Origin: JAQUOA01 sp037443785
GTDB lineage: Bacteria > Bacteroidota > Ignavibacteria > UBA10030 > UBA8401
DNA length: 64,000 bases
NCBI GenBank assembly: GCA_037443785.1
Contig: JBBINR010000011.1
Coordinates: 1-64,000 of the forward strand
Direction: 5' to 3'
How positions within the stretch are numbered: the first letter of the stretch is position 1; the number at the start of each line of letters is the position of its first letter. The notes under the pieces were generated by a model. That model was not told the origin of the DNA and did no database searches. It worked only from the letters and a program-made list of their open reading frames with translations. A program made the translations under genes and the position numbers. Of this stretch, positions 63,790 to 64,000 are shown in pieces.

Positions 63790-63941
63790 ATGTTCATTGC
63801 GGAGCGAAGAATGACAGAGTTTCTCTGGTTAGGCAATCCATTTTGCGATATCCTTTTACATTCTTTTCGGGCAAAAAATGACACGAACGTGTTATGGCAT
63901 AATGCTGTTGAAGATACTACTTTTACATTGAAAATATTTGT

Positions 63942-64000
63942 ATGAAACACACACCGCGCAAGGATGAATTGACAAAATCAATTACGATATGGGTCGTTGA
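63942..64000 (+). CDS. Probable response regulator (start only)
   Basis: A reading frame beginning ATG at 63942 gives M-K-H-T-P-R-K-D-E-L-T-K-S-I-T-I-W-V-V before the window ends. The I-x-I-W-V-V strand is the typical first beta strand of a receiver domain, and the position after a HisKA_3 kinase matches the layout at 49702. Too short to confirm. Confidence 0.6.
   Translation, partial: MKHTPRKDELTKSITIWVV

Overview
The window looks like chromosomal DNA from a Gram-negative member of the Bacteroidota/Chlorobiota/Ignavibacteriota (FCB) group, most like Ignavibacteria or a relative. The pointers are a type IX secretion C-terminal sorting domain (51 kb), two Reg_prop/Y_Y_Y sensor kinases, several lipoproteins with G-C-K-K/D lipoboxes, a FadL-type porin next to an SGNH lipoprotein, and tRNA genes without an encoded CCA. 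The placement is an inference from gene families; no 16S gene is present. Putative promoters are strikingly uniform: TTGnnn, 16-17 bp, TAnnnT.

Layout. 0-5.4 kb: hflX (cut by the left edge), a BatA-like vWA membrane protein and a multidomain surface lipoprotein, then tRNA-Leu. 5.7-12.4 kb: a cation diffusion facilitator, an SGNH-lipoprotein/FadL pair, an unknown lipoprotein, a TPR protein and two overlapping membrane proteins. 12.4-21.5 kb: a sensor kinase, purA, an ECF sigma factor with a toastrack-like protein and a small membrane protein, a TPR-CHAT lipoprotein whose CHAT domain seems catalytically dead, a barrel-type surface protein and a MerR regulator. 21.6-34.5 kb: tRNA-Pro, L,D-transpeptidase-like protein, penicillin acylase, pyruvate kinase, alpha-glucan phosphorylase, SixA, adenosine deaminase, an amino-acid permease, and a ferredoxin beside a U32 protein.

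34.5-44.8 kb is the accessory region. A visibly AT-rich type III restriction-modification pair (mod, res) is preceded by a strongly folded candidate RNA and surrounded by small palindromic repeats. It is followed by a coiled-coil/winged-helix protein built on about 13 heptads, a REP-associated tyrosine transposase (RAYT) flanked by matching GTAG-hairpin REPs, histidine ammonia-lyase with an unusual MIO tripeptide, and a four-helix-bundle (IVS-type) gene bracketed by inverted repeats.

44.7-52.3 kb: an N-acetylmuramoyl-alanine amidase, then a propeller kinase, a LuxR-type response regulator, a T9SS-sorted propeller protein and a small exported protein. The regulator and the T9SS gene share a 19-bp motif that runs into their -35 boxes, which suggests one signalling unit. 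52.3-58.1 kb is a housekeeping operon on the minus strand (tilS-hpt-ftsH-polyprenol-kinase-like-hisG). 58.3-64 kb holds a sialate O-acetylesterase and a second propeller kinase, with the start of what looks like its response regulator at the right edge.
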